The position numbers and the translations under genes are program-made. A DNA stretch of 64,000 nt from Aquabacterium sp. A7-Y (lineage in GTDB: Bacteria; Pseudomonadota; Gammaproteobacteria; Burkholderiales; Burkholderiaceae_C), in NCBI RefSeq assembly GCF_026153205.1, contig NZ_JAPFBW010000032.1, positions 16,141 through 80,140 on the forward strand. The letters are read 5' to 3'. Under the pieces are notes generated by a model. That model was not told where the DNA came from. It searched no databases and worked only from the letters and a program-made list of their open reading frames with translations. Position 1 is the first letter of the stretch. Each line of letters starts with the position of its first letter. Positions 28,082 to 37,563 of the stretch are shown one piece after another.

Positions 28082-28172
28082 TGGCGGAGAGAGCGGGATT
28101 CGAACCCGCGGTGGGCTATTAACCCACACACGCTTTCCAGGCGTGCGACTTAAACCACTCATCCATCTCTCC
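28082..28172 (-). tRNA. tRNA-Ser (anticodon GGA)
   Basis: The minus strand reads GGAGAGATGGATGAGTGG at the 5' end and closes with a matching TCTCTCC acceptor arm, discriminator G and encoded CCA. The anticodon loop CCTGGAAAG gives GGA. A long variable arm (GTGGGTTAATAGCCCAC) is typical of serine tRNAs, and the T arm has GGTTCGAATCC. It sits at the right edge of the T6SS island. Confidence 0.95.
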
Positions 28173-28333
28173 AGAATCCTTCCAGTTGCCTGGGCCGGCT
28201 CTGGCGCCGGTTGCGGCCACCCAAGGAGGTGTACCGCGAAGCCGGCTATTGTAGCAAGAGTTTCCGCGGTTTTTGAAGGGCTCTTGCGCCAGGCGTGCAA
28301 AAGAAGGCGCGGCGCACGGCGGCTGCGGCGCCC

Positions 28334-29260
28334 TCAGCGCACCCCTGTCGGCGGCGGCGTCTTCTTCAGCAAGGTCATCGCGGTGCCGATCAGCGCCGAG
28401 ACCTCGCTCATGTTGCCCGGCACGATCATCGTGTTGGTCTTCTGCGCCAGCTCGGCATAGGCCTCGACCGCCTTTTCTGCGACCTTCAGATTGACGGCCT
28501 CCGCGCCGCCCGGTTCCCGGATGGCGGCGGCGATGCGGCTGATGGCTTCGGCCGAGGCGGCAGCCACCGCCGTGATTGCCGCGGCCTCGCCCTGGGCCCG
28601 ATTGATCGCGGCCTGCTTCTCGCCTTCGGACTTGGCGATGAAGGCCTCGCGCTCGCCGGTCGCGATGTTGATCTGCTCCTGCTTGCGGCCCTCGGAGGCG
28701 GCGATCAGGGCCCGCTTCTCGCGCTCCGCGGTGATCTGCTGCTGCATCGAACGCAGGATCTCGGTGGGCGGGGTCAGGTCCTTGATCTCGTAGCGCAGCA
28801 CCTTCACGCCCCAGTTGAGCGCTGCCTCGTCGAGAGCGTTGACGACCGCCGCATTGATCGCGTCGCGCTCCTCGAAGGTCTTGTCGAGCTCCATCTTGCC
28901 GATCACGGAGCGCAGCGTGGTCTGCGCCAGCTGGGTGATGGCGACGATGTAGTTGGACGAGCCGTAGCTGGCGCGCATCGCGTCGGTCACCTGGAAGTAC
29001 AGGATGCCGTCCACCGTCAGCTGGGTGTTGTCTCGCGTGATGCAGACCTGGCTGGGAACGTCCAGCGGGATCTCCTTCAGCGAGTGCTTGTAGGCCACCC
29101 GGTCGACGAAGGGCACCAGGATGTTCAGGCCCGGCGTCAGCGTGCCGTGATAGCGGCCGAGCCGCTCGACCACCCAGGCGTGCTGCTGGGGCACCACCTT
29201 CAGCGAGCGAACCACGAAGATGGCCGCGATGACGACCAGCACGACGGCGATGTATTCCAT
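28334..29260 (-). CDS. SPFH/band-7 (slipin, stomatin-like) membrane protein
   Basis: 308 residues. One N-terminal membrane segment (residues 2-18), then a band-7 domain (about 20-180: VPQQHAWVVERLGRYHGTLTPGL, DVPSQVCITRDN) and a long Ala/Glu-rich coiled coil (180-270) used for ring-shaped oligomers. It starts 14 bp after the NfeD-like gene, the classic pair. The pair is thought to organise membrane microdomains and membrane-protein quality control. Confidence 0.92.
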   Translation of the reverse strand: MEYIAVVLVVIAAIFVVRSLKVVPQQHAWVVERLGRYHGTLTPGLNILVPFVDRVAYKHSLKEIPLDVPSQVCITRDNTQLTVDGILYFQVTDAMRASYGSSNYIVAITQLAQTTLRSVIGKMELDKTFEERDAINAAVVNALDEAALNWGVKVLRYEIKDLTPPTEILRSMQQQITAEREKRALIAASEGRKQEQINIATGEREAFIAKSEGEKQAAINRAQGEAAAITAVAAASAEAISRIAAAIREPGGAEAVNLKVAEKAVEAYAELAQKTNTMIVPGNMSEVSALIGTAMTLLKKTPPPTGVR

Positions 29261-29274
29261 GGCAGATGTCCCGT

Positions 29275-29721
29275 TCAGATTGGAGCAATATCGTCGGCGC
29301 GCTCGACCACCAGCGCGTTGGCCTCGATGGCACGGATCACGAACTCGCCGGGCAGCGGATCGCCGGCGCCGGTGTAGTGCACCGACCAGGCGGCGCCCCG
29401 GTAAGTCACGCGCGCGCTGCGGCCGTTCCAGGCCGGCACGGCGAGGCGCTGCCCGATGTCGATGTTGAGGTCGGGATTGGCTTGCGGCGCAGCGGCTGCG
29501 ACCGGCCCCGGGCGCAGCCACCGGCAGGCGGCCACCGCACCGGCGCCGACCAGCGCGGCCACCACCAACTGGGGCGCGACGGCGAACCCGGCATGCGCCG
29601 CGAGGGCCCCGGCTGCGAGGCCCAGCGCCAGCATCAGCAGATAAAACGTGCCGGTGGCGAGTTCCAGCGCCACGGCGACTCCCGCGGCGACCCACCACCA
29701 GGTCGAAGCACCCAGTTCCAT
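29275..29721 (-). CDS. NfeD-family membrane protein
   Basis: 148 residues. Two or three hydrophobic segments in the first 75 residues (WWWVAAGVAVALELATGTFYL), then a small beta-barrel OB-like domain (LAVPAWNGRSARVTYRGAAW, then PGEFVIRAIEANALVVE). This is the short NfeD form without the protease half. The ATG at 29721 has GGAG upstream; a longer frame has no support. Operon with the slipin downstream. Confidence 0.9.
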   Translation of the reverse strand: MELGASTWWWVAAGVAVALELATGTFYLLMLALGLAAGALAAHAGFAVAPQLVVAALVGAGAVAACRWLRPGPVAAAAPQANPDLNIDIGQRLAVPAWNGRSARVTYRGAAWSVHYTGAGDPLPGEFVIRAIEANALVVERADDIAPI

Positions 29722-29899
29722 TTCTCCGCTCCTCGTTTGCGCTGCAGTGTACGACGCGCCCCGCCGCGCCAGAGCCGGCGCGGATAGTGGTTTCCCGCGG
29801 TGCGCATGTTGTTTGCTGCGAACAGGCATCACGCGGGGGCGATGGAAGCTCTACACTTCGCGCTTCGTTTTTTGACCCCCGCCGCCAGGAGGCCGCCCC

Positions 29900-32167
29900 A
29901 TGATGCGTTTTCGCTTCCCCATCGTGATCATCGACGAAGATTTCCGCTCGGAAAACGCGTCGGGCCTCGGCATACGGGCCCTGGCCGGGGCGATCGAGAA
30001 GGAAGGCTTCGAGGTGCTGGGCGTGACGAGCTACGGCGACCTGTCGCAGTTCGCCCAGCAGCAGAGCCGCGCCAGCGCCTTCATCCTGTCCATCGACGAC
30101 GAGGAGTTCGGCGCCGGCTCGCTGGAGGAAACCGACGTCGCACTGAAGAACCTGCGGGCTTTCGTCGGCGAGATCCGCTTCAAGAACGCCGAGATCCCGA
30201 TCTACCTCTACGGCGAGACCCGGACCTCCCAGCACATCCCCAACGACGTGCTGAAAGAGCTGCACGGCTTCATTCACATGTTCGAGGACACGCCGGAGTT
30301 CGTGGCCCGCCACATCATCCGCGAGGCACGCAGCTACCTCTCCTCGCTGGCACCGCCGTTTTTCCAGGCGCTGGTGGACTACGCGCAGGACGGCTCCTAC
30401 TCCTGGCACTGCCCGGGGCACTCAGGCGGCGTGGCTTTCCTGAAGAGCCCGATCGGCCAGATGTTCCACCAGTTTTTCGGCGAGAACATGCTGCGCGCCG
30501 ACGTCTGCAACGCGGTGGAGGAGCTCGGCCAGCTGCTCGACCACACCGGCCCGGTGGCGGCGTCGGAGCGCAATGCGGCGCGCATCTTCAACGCCGACCA
30601 CTGCTTTTTCGTCACCAACGGCACCTCGACCTCCAACAAGATGGTCTGGCACCACACGGTGGCGCCGGGCGACGTGGTGGTGGTGGACCGCAACTGCCAC
30701 AAGTCCAACCTGCACGCGATCATCATGGCGGGCGCCGTGCCGGTGTTCCTGACGCCGACGCGCAACCACTACGGCATCATCGGCCCGATCCCGCAGAGCG
30801 AGTTCAGCCGCGAATCGATCGAGCGCAAGATCGCCGCCAACCCGCTGCTGGCGGGGGTGGACCCGAAGTCGGTCAAGCCGCGCATCCTGACCTTGACGCA
30901 GAGCACCTATGACGGCGTGCTCTACAACACCGAGACCATCAAGTCGATGACAGACGGCTACATCGACACCCTGCATTTCGATGAAGCCTGGCTGCCGCAC
31001 GCGGCCTTCCACGACTTCTACAGCGGCATGCACGCGATGGGCAAGGACCGCGCGCGCACCCAGCATTCGCTGGTGTTCTCGACCCAGTCCACCCACAAGA
31101 TGCTGGCCGGCCTGAGCCAGGCCTCGCAGATCCTGGTGCAGGATTCGGTCAAGCGCAAGCTGGACCGCCACCTCTTCAACGAGGCCTACCTGATGCACAC
31201 CTCGACCTCGCCGCAGTACGCGATCATCGCGTCCTGCGACGTGGCGGCGGCGATGATGGAGCCTCCGGGCGGCACCGCGCTGGTGGAGGAGAGCATCCGC
31301 GAGGCGCTCGACTTCCGCCGCGCGATGCGCAAGGTGGAGCAGGAGTTCGGCGCCGACTGGTGGTTCAAGGTCTGGGGGCCGGACAAGCTGGCCGCCTCGG
31401 GCATCGGCGAGCGTGAGGACTGGATCATCAAGGGCGACGAGGACTGGCACGGCTTCGGCCGCCTGGCCGAGGGCTTCAACATGCTGGACCCGATCAAGTC
31501 CACCGTGGTGACGCCGGGCCTGGACCTCAACGGCAGCTTCGCGGCCACCGGCATCCCGGCCAGCATCGTCACCAAGTACCTGGCCGAGCACGGCGTGATC
31601 GTCGAGAAGACCGGGCTCTACTCCTTCTTCATCATGTTCACCATCGGCATCACCAAGGGCCGCTGGAACACCTTGCTGACCGCGCTGCAGCAGTTCAAGG
31701 ACGACTACGACAAGAACCAGCCGATGTGGCGCATCCTGCCGGAGTTCTGCTCGCACCACCCGCGCTACGAGCGCGTCGGCCTGCGCGACCTCTGCCAGAG
31801 CATCCACGAGATGTACGCCAAGGGCGACATCGCGCGGCTGACCACCGAGATGTACCTGTCGGACCTGCACCCGGCGATGAAGCCGAGCGACGCCTACGCG
31901 CGCATCGCCCATCGCGAGACCGAGCGGGTCGAGATCGACCTGCTGGAAGGCCGCATCACCACCTCGCTGCTGACGCCTTACCCGCCGGGCATCCCGCTGC
32001 TGATCCCGGGCGAGCGTTTCAACAAGAAGATCGTCGACTATCTGCGTTTCGCGCGCGAGTTCAACCGCAAATTCCCCGGCTTCGACACCGACGTGCACGG
32101 ACTGGTGGAGCAGGTCGACGAGAACGGCGAAGGCGTCTACTACGTCGACTGCGTGAGGCAGGACTGA
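29900..32167 (+). CDS. PLP-dependent arginine/lysine/ornithine decarboxylase
   Basis: 755 residues, the length of the inducible arginine decarboxylase AdiA rather than LdcI or SpeC (about 711-715). N-terminal response-regulator-like wing domain (1-130), PLP fold (130-480) and C-terminal domain. Motifs: YSWHCPGHSGGVAF, FFVTNGTSTSNK, HFDEAWLPHAAFHDFY and the cofactor Lys in STQSTHKML (about residue 400). The reaction releases CO2 and a polyamine precursor (agmatine, cadaverine or putrescine). Substrate choice is not certain. Two adjacent ATGs are possible. It is divergent from nfeD. Confidence 0.9.
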   Translation: MMRFRFPIVIIDEDFRSENASGLGIRALAGAIEKEGFEVLGVTSYGDLSQFAQQQSRASAFILSIDDEEFGAGSLEETDVALKNLRAFVGEIRFKNAEIPIYLYGETRTSQHIPNDVLKELHGFIHMFEDTPEFVARHIIREARSYLSSLAPPFFQALVDYAQDGSYSWHCPGHSGGVAFLKSPIGQMFHQFFGENMLRADVCNAVEELGQLLDHTGPVAASERNAARIFNADHCFFVTNGTSTSNKMVWHHTVAPGDVVVVDRNCHKSNLHAIIMAGAVPVFLTPTRNHYGIIGPIPQSEFSRESIERKIAANPLLAGVDPKSVKPRILTLTQSTYDGVLYNTETIKSMTDGYIDTLHFDEAWLPHAAFHDFYSGMHAMGKDRARTQHSLVFSTQSTHKMLAGLSQASQILVQDSVKRKLDRHLFNEAYLMHTSTSPQYAIIASCDVAAAMMEPPGGTALVEESIREALDFRRAMRKVEQEFGADWWFKVWGPDKLAASGIGEREDWIIKGDEDWHGFGRLAEGFNMLDPIKSTVVTPGLDLNGSFAATGIPASIVTKYLAEHGVIVEKTGLYSFFIMFTIGITKGRWNTLLTALQQFKDDYDKNQPMWRILPEFCSHHPRYERVGLRDLCQSIHEMYAKGDIARLTTEMYLSDLHPAMKPSDAYARIAHRETERVEIDLLEGRITTSLLTPYPPGIPLLIPGERFNKKIVDYLRFAREFNRKFPGFDTDVHGLVEQVDENGEGVYYVDCVRQD

Positions 32168-32498
32168 TCAAGCAGGCCTGACAGGCAGGTGGCCCGGATA
32201 CAACGTCTGCCGCGGTGTTCCGGGGCCAGCCCCCGGCCTCTTGCGAGCTTGTCCCGACCCGCTCAACGAGGTGGGTGAGGCCTGACTCTGCAGCCACGCC
32301 GAGGCGCCGCCGAGGTGTGCTGCAGCGTCCCGGCGCGCCGCCTCGGGCTACCCCAACTCGCCCCTGCCGGACACCCCCCGAAAGAGGGGTGCTTGGGTGT
32401 GCGACGCATTGTGTTACAAATGCGGGCGCGAGGTCATCGGCCTCCGGGCGCGGCGCCACCGGCCCGCCAGACAACAACGCAGTTTTCGAGGGTCTTCC
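32168..32498 (+). other. 331-bp intergenic region with hairpin at 32372-32391
   Basis: No gene seen. CACCCC and GGGGTG around a CCGAAAGA loop form a hairpin at 32372-32391, a kind of short GC hairpin often scattered in related genomes. A promoter candidate follows and is listed separately. Confidence 0.4.
32393..32420 (+). promoter_or_regulatory. Candidate sigma70 promoter for the lipoprotein pair
   Basis: TTGGGT (32393-32398), a 16-bp spacer and TACAAA (32415-32420), about 80 bp before the first lipoprotein start codon. Moderate match only. Confidence 0.4.
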
Positions 32499-33062
32499 AT
32501 GTTTTTTCCGCGCTTGTGGGCGCCCTGTGTCGCGCTGGCCGTTCTGTCCGGCTGCGCGACCTACATCGCTCCGCCGTATTCCGCCAATTACAGCGCCTTG
32601 GACGCCCTGAAGCAGGCGCCGATCGAGCGGCTCAGCGTCGGCCCACTACAGCCCCGCGATCCCGCCGCACCGGTGAACCGGCTCAGCTTGCGCGGCGCCA
32701 ACCTCGTGGCGGGCCAAGGCAGCTTCGCTCAGTATCTGGAAGCGGCGCTGATCCAGGATCTGCGCGAGATCTCGGTCTATGACCCGGCGGCCCAGACCCG
32801 CATCGACGGCACCATCCTCCAGAACGAAATCAATGTGGCTGACTTCAGCACCGGAACCGGGCTGATGGAAGTCGAGTTGCGCGTGACACGCGCCGGGCAG
32901 ACGCGGCTGAAGAAGGTGTACCGCACCGAGACGCGCTTCGAGTCGTCGTTCGCGGGCGCTGTCGCGATTCCCAAGGGCCAGTCCGAGTACGGCTATCTGG
33001 TCCGCACCCTGCTCGGCACCGTCTACGCCGACCCCGAATTCATCAACGCCATCAAGAAGTAA
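32499..33062 (+). CDS. Hypothetical lipoprotein
   Basis: 187 residues. Signal peptide with lipobox LSGC (Cys near residue 18). The mature domain of about 165 residues alternates beta strands (IERLSVGPLQPRD, EVELRVTRAGQTRLKKVYRT) and recalls small periplasm-facing outer-membrane lipoproteins, but I cannot name the family. GAGGG lies before the ATG at 32499. The next gene begins 9 bp later and also encodes a lipoprotein, so they form an operon and perhaps a complex. Confidence 0.75.
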   Translation: MFFPRLWAPCVALAVLSGCATYIAPPYSANYSALDALKQAPIERLSVGPLQPRDPAAPVNRLSLRGANLVAGQGSFAQYLEAALIQDLREISVYDPAAQTRIDGTILQNEINVADFSTGTGLMEVELRVTRAGQTRLKKVYRTETRFESSFAGAVAIPKGQSEYGYLVRTLLGTVYADPEFINAIKK

Positions 33063-33071
33063 GGCTGCACC

Positions 33072-33658
33072 ATGCTGTTCAACTCCATCCGCCTCGGCCT
33101 CGCTGCCGGTGTCGTCGCACTGCTGACCGCTTGCGCGCACCCGATCAACCTCGAACCTACCCAGCTGCCGGAGCGCAAGGACTCGTCCCTGGTGGCGAAG
33201 AAGGTGGCCTATGTGATGACCGATGCCGACCGCGCCAAGGAGGTCACGACGCCCGGCGGCGGCGGCGACAAGGTCAGGTACTTTCCCTATCGCGACCTTG
33301 AGAAGGCCATTCGTGCGGCACTGCGCTCGGTCTACCAGGACGTGACGGTGCTGGCGTCGGCCACCGATGCGGAGGCCATTCGCGCCAGCGGTGCCGCCTA
33401 CATCTTCAAGCCGGAAATCGTCACCAACTCCAGCTCGCCCTCGCCGTTCACCTGGCCGCCGACCAAGTTCACCGCCGAGGTGTCGTGCAGCGTGACCGAC
33501 GCGGCCGGCGCGCCCATCACCAGCGTGAAGGTCGCCGGGGGGGGGCCGCCGAGTTCGACGAGTTCAAGAGCGACTTCTCGTTGTCGGCCCGCCGTGCCGC
33601 GGCCGACATGGCGACCAAGCTGGCGCAGGAAGTGCGCAAGAACGACAAGCTGCGCTGA
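33072..33658 (+). pseudogene. Hypothetical lipoprotein, frame broken at a G9 tract
   Basis: Signal peptide with lipobox LTAC, then a mature domain (LVAKKVAYVMTDADRAKEV, SGAAYIFKPEIVTNSSSPSP). The frame is coding up to the run of nine G at 33537-33545. Past it the sequence codes in another frame (AAEFDEFKSDFSLSARRAAA, ending ...VRKNDKLR, stop at 33656-33658). With ten G the reading is continuous (VAGGGAAEFDEF), giving about 195 residues. A homopolymer sequencing error, a real mutation or a contingency tract are all possible. It is followed directly by a strong terminator. Confidence 0.75.
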
Positions 33659-33697
33659 TAGCGCCAATGAACCGCGCAGCCGCGAGGCTGCGCCTGG

Positions 33698-33732
33698 CCG
33701 CCGGCACGTGCTCGTTGCCGGCGGTTTTTTTT
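33698..33732 (+). terminator. Rho-independent terminator after the lipoprotein pair
   Basis: An 8-bp stem CCGCCGGC / GCCGGCGG, an 11-nt loop and a T8 run at 33725-33732. It lies just past the stop of the frameshifted gene and just before the 3' end of the opposite-strand glk-rpiR gene. Confidence 0.9.
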
Positions 33733-33736
33733 CGGG

Positions 33737-35677
33737 CTACTCCACGTGCGAGATCAGCACGCCCGGCGCTGCCCGGCCGCCGGCCTCGGCCGCGCCCCCC
33801 GTCCCCAGTCGCGGCATGCTGGCGCCCGGCTCGCGCCGCACCGCGACCCCGACCGACACCATGTCCACCACCAGCAGGTGCAGGATGCGCGAGATCATCG
33901 AGATGAAGGTCGAGCTGTCCTCGCCGTGGTCCACCGGGATGCAGATGCTCGCCTTGCGCGCCAGCGGTGACTTGCTGGAGGTGATGCAGATTACCGCCGC
34001 GCCGCGCTCCTGCGCGATGCCGGCGGCGCGCACCAGCTCCGGCGGCTGGCCCGAGCTGGAGATGAACACGGCCACGTCCTGCGGCCCCAGCAGCTCGGCC
34101 GACAGGGTCTGCATCGACGCGTCGGTGTGTGCCACCGAAGGGATGCGGAAGCGGAACAGCTTGTGCTGCGCGTCGATCGCCACCACGCTCGAGTTGCCCA
34201 TCGCGTAGAACTCGACGCGCTTGGCGTCGCGCAGCACCCCGATGGCGCGGTCCACCGCGTCGACGTTGAGCGACTCGCGGAACTGCACGATGGCCGAGAT
34301 GGTGTTGTCCAGCACCTTGGCGCACAGGTCGGGTGTGGCGTCCTGGCGACGCACCTGGGTGCGCTGCACCGGGATGTGGCCGGTCAGGCCCGAGGCCAGC
34401 TTGAGCTTGAAGTCGGCCAGGCCCTGGAAACCCAGCGAACGGCAGAAGCGGATCACGGTGGGCTGGCTCACCTCGGCCATCTGGGCGATCACTGCAATGG
34501 CATCGTTGAGCACGGTGCGCGGGTTCTCCAGCACGAAGTCGGCCACGCGCCGCTCCGCCGGCGACAGGGTGTTGCGCGCCTGGCGCACCCGCTCCATCAG
34601 CGGGTTGCCGCCCTCGTGGGCCGGCACGTGGTCGGCCAGCAGCGAGGAGACGCCGTGGAAGACCGAGTTCTCGGCGGTCAGCACATAAGTCGGAATGCGC
34701 GCGACATAGCCCGAGAAACGCCCCTTGGCTTCGAAACGCTCGCGGAAGCCCGAGCCGAGGAAGGTGCCGCCCAGCCGCGGCACGATGCCGCCGCCGATGT
34801 AGATGCCGCCGGTGGCCCCCAGGGTCAAGGCCAGGTTGGATGCCATCGTGCCCAGCATGTTGCAGAAGCAGTCCACCGCCTGCATGCACCAGGGGCAGAG
34901 CTTCTGGATCGCGCGCTGCACGATGTCGGCGGTGCCGAGCTCGCCGGTGACGCCCGCTTCACCCTCGGTCAGGGCCTGGTAGATGATCTCCAGCCCCGGG
35001 CCCGAGACCAGCCGCTCCGCCGAGACGTGCGGCATCTTGCGCCAGGCGTAGCTCAGCACCTTCAGCTCGCGCTCGTCGGCCGGCGAGAAGCTGACGTGGC
35101 CACCCTCGGTGGCCAGCGTGGTCCAGCGGTCCCCGGTGGGCACCAGGCCCGAGACGCCCAGGCCGGTGCCCGGTCCCAGCAGCCCGATCACGCCGTTGGC
35201 CTGCGGCTCGCCGCCGCCAACCTGCTCGCGGCCCTCGGCACCCACCTTGGGCAGCGACATCGCCAGCGCGGTGAAGTTGTTGACCACCAGCAGCGTCGCC
35301 AGCCCCAGCGCGCGTTGCGCCTCCTCGATCGAGAAGGCCCAGTCCCGGTTGGTCATGCGCACCCAGTCGCCTTCGATCGGGTTGGCGATCGCCACCGCCG
35401 CGTGGCGCGGCCGGGTGGTGCCGGGCAGGGAGTCGAGATAGGCCTGCATCACGGCGATGAAGCCGGCATAGTCCGCGCAAGGCAGCACCGTGACGTAGTC
35501 GAAGCGGCCGCTCACCTGCTCCAGGCAGAAGCGGGCATAGGTGGCGCCGATGTCCGCCAGCAGGCGCGGCTCGGGGTAGGGCGTGTGGTAGCTCGCCATT
35601 TCACGCTCCGGCAGGACGCTGGGCAGCCCGTCCGGCGAGTTGGAAACCACGTTGGAAGATAGGTGCAGTGCAGGCAT
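33737..35677 (-). CDS. glk: Bifunctional glucokinase / RpiR-family transcriptional regulator
   Basis: 646 residues, a fusion known in Burkholderiales. Residues about 37-345 are glucokinase: LLADIGATYARFCLE (phosphate loop), VVNNFTALAMSLP, GPGTGLGVSGLVP, EGGHVSF and GGIYIGGGIVPRLG. Residues about 360-440 are an RpiR HTH (LSPAERRVADFVLENP, VSQPTVIRFCRSLGFQG). Residues about 480-620 are a SIS sugar-phosphate domain (YAMGNSSVVAIDAQHK, FISSSGQPPELV). It would make glucose-6-phosphate and sense a sugar phosphate. It is the last gene of the maltodextrin operon, 66 bp after the amylase, with GGAGAG before the ATG. It is the natural candidate regulator for the boxes at 46112-46278. Confidence 0.93.
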   Translation of the reverse strand: MPALHLSSNVVSNSPDGLPSVLPEREMASYHTPYPEPRLLADIGATYARFCLEQVSGRFDYVTVLPCADYAGFIAVMQAYLDSLPGTTRPRHAAVAIANPIEGDWVRMTNRDWAFSIEEAQRALGLATLLVVNNFTALAMSLPKVGAEGREQVGGGEPQANGVIGLLGPGTGLGVSGLVPTGDRWTTLATEGGHVSFSPADERELKVLSYAWRKMPHVSAERLVSGPGLEIIYQALTEGEAGVTGELGTADIVQRAIQKLCPWCMQAVDCFCNMLGTMASNLALTLGATGGIYIGGGIVPRLGGTFLGSGFRERFEAKGRFSGYVARIPTYVLTAENSVFHGVSSLLADHVPAHEGGNPLMERVRQARNTLSPAERRVADFVLENPRTVLNDAIAVIAQMAEVSQPTVIRFCRSLGFQGLADFKLKLASGLTGHIPVQRTQVRRQDATPDLCAKVLDNTISAIVQFRESLNVDAVDRAIGVLRDAKRVEFYAMGNSSVVAIDAQHKLFRFRIPSVAHTDASMQTLSAELLGPQDVAVFISSSGQPPELVRAAGIAQERGAAVICITSSKSPLARKASICIPVDHGEDSSTFISMISRILHLLVVDMVSVGVAVRREPGASMPRLGTGGAAEAGGRAAPGVLISHVE

Positions 35678-35743
35678 GGAAATCGCTCTCCATCCGCACT
35701 GTAGCGAAGTTTCGGGGGGCCCCCATGCTGCGCCGCCTCCTGC

Positions 35744-37477
35744 TCAGCGGCGAGGCAGGGATGCCGGCGAACGCTCCAGCAGGACCACCCGGCCCGCCTG
35801 GAGTTTCACCCGCCCGCCTTGCACCGTCACGGTTTGCCCGCTGTAGGCGTCGTGCAGCACCTCGCCCTCGGCGAAGCTCTTGCCGACCGGCAGATCGGCC
35901 CGACCGGGGACCGTCAACGCCGCCACCACCCGGTCGCCGCTCACGTCGTCGATACGACTGAACACATAAGGCTCGCTTTGCAACATCTGGTGGGCGCCCC
36001 GGGCAAGCGCCACGTGGCGGGCCCGGAAGCTGCCCAGGCGGCGCCAGTGATCGAGCACCGCGCGGTCCGGGTTGGCCCAGTTCATGTCCGAGCGGGTGGC
36101 CTGCTGCAGGTCGCTGCGCGGCGCCGGGCCGGGCGGCCGGGCGCTTTCGTCGCCGTAGTAGATCTGCACGCCGCCCGGCGCGAGCAGCAGGGCGGTGCCG
36201 GCTTCCAGGAGCCGGCGGCGGTCCAACAGCGCGGTGTCGTGCGAGGACACATAGGCCAGGTTGCTGAAGCCCGGCCGGCCGGCGTAGACCCGCGCGTACT
36301 CGGCGAACAGCGCTTCCGGCCGGCCGTAGCTGGCGCCGCGGTGCTGGAAATCGAAGTCGATCAGCGCATCGAAGCCGGCGTCGTGCAGCGCGCTGCGGCG
36401 CGGCCCGTGGCCCCAGTCTTCGCCCACCATCCAGAAGGGCGCGTCGTCGATCTTGCGTGTCGGGTGCTGGCGTTTCCAGTCGGCCAGCGCGCGGGTGGCG
36501 GCCTGCTTCAGCTCGGCCCATGCCTGCGGCTCGACGTGCTTGACCGTGTCGGCCCGGAAACCGTCGATGCCGTAGTCGCGCACCCACTGCGTCAACCAGT
36601 GGACCAGATAGCCTCGCACCGAGGTGCCGGGCAAGTCCACCGCCCGGGTGTCCGGCTTGTGGCGCAAAAAGGCCGGCAGCCGGACCGGCGCGGGGCTTTC
36701 GGTCCGGAAGTCGGGCAGGAATGCGACCTGCATCGTCAGATCGTCGCGCCCGCCGTCCTGGTAGCCGGACAGGCCGGCGCGCACCCAGTCGCCCCCCCAC
36801 CAGCCGGAGAAGGCCTCGCTGTTGTAGTCGATGTAGCTGTGGTAGTCGCGCAGCGTGGCCTTCTCCGAGCCCGGCCAGACCACCTTCGGAACCAGCTCGC
36901 GGGCGGTCTGCAGGTCCAGGTAGCCGGGGTGGTTCATCACCACGTCGAAGAGCACCCGGATGCCCTGCGTGTGCGCCTCGTCCACCATCTCGCGCAATTC
37001 CTCGGGCGTGCCCATGTTGCGGTCGAGCACGCTGTAGTCGAGGGCGTAGTAGCCGTGGTAGCCGTAGTGCTTGAAGGCCTTGTCGCCGCCCACCACCCAG
37101 CCACGGATCTGCTCGTAGGGCGCGGTGATCCACAGGGCGTTGACACCCAGCTGGCGGAAGTAGCCTTCGCGCAGCTTGAGGGTCAGGCCCTTGAGGTCGC
37201 CGCCGTGGAAGGTGCCGATCTCCTGCTCGCCGTCCTTCTGGCGCCCGTAGGCGTGGTCGTTGGACGGATTGCCGTTGAAAAACCGGTCGGTGACGACGAA
37301 GTAGACGATGGGGTTGTCCGCGAAGCTGCCGGGCACCGGGCCGGCCGCGGCGGCAGGCGAGGGCAGCGGCGCGGGGGTCGCCGGCGCGCCTGGCGTGGCC
37401 GCGCAGCCGGCGAGCAGTGCGCCGCAGGCGAGGGACAGGGCCAGGCGTCGGATCAGGCGAGGCAGGAGCTGGGGCAT
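35744..37477 (-). CDS. GH13 alpha-amylase-family lipoprotein
   Basis: 577 residues. Lipobox LAGC near residue 25, then a Pro/Ala linker, so it is an anchored periplasmic or surface enzyme. GH13 regions: DVVMNHPGYLD (I), GFRADTVKHVE (II, nucleophile Asp), VGEDWGHG (III, acid Glu), SSHDTALL (IV). A C-terminal beta domain follows. Full-length for a compact amylase of the MalS/cyclomaltodextrinase-like kind. It would cut long maltodextrins before import. Start at 37477; the upstream open frame belongs to shadows of malG/malF. Confidence 0.88.
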   Translation of the reverse strand: MPQLLPRLIRRLALSLACGALLAGCAATPGAPATPAPLPSPAAAAGPVPGSFADNPIVYFVVTDRFFNGNPSNDHAYGRQKDGEQEIGTFHGGDLKGLTLKLREGYFRQLGVNALWITAPYEQIRGWVVGGDKAFKHYGYHGYYALDYSVLDRNMGTPEELREMVDEAHTQGIRVLFDVVMNHPGYLDLQTARELVPKVVWPGSEKATLRDYHSYIDYNSEAFSGWWGGDWVRAGLSGYQDGGRDDLTMQVAFLPDFRTESPAPVRLPAFLRHKPDTRAVDLPGTSVRGYLVHWLTQWVRDYGIDGFRADTVKHVEPQAWAELKQAATRALADWKRQHPTRKIDDAPFWMVGEDWGHGPRRSALHDAGFDALIDFDFQHRGASYGRPEALFAEYARVYAGRPGFSNLAYVSSHDTALLDRRRLLEAGTALLLAPGGVQIYYGDESARPPGPAPRSDLQQATRSDMNWANPDRAVLDHWRRLGSFRARHVALARGAHQMLQSEPYVFSRIDDVSGDRVVAALTVPGRADLPVGKSFAEGEVLHDAYSGQTVTVQGGRVKLQAGRVVLLERSPASLPRR

Positions 37478-37563
37478 ACGAGGGTCCGGGCGGCGGCCGG
37501 GCGCCGCAGGGCACCCGGGGGAGGGGTCACGGAAGGGGTGTGCAGCAGGCGGGCAGCAGGGGC

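Noticed and set aside
30422..32098. 558-codon minus-strand frame
   Set aside because: Shadow of the decarboxylase gene, with no domain or ribosome site.
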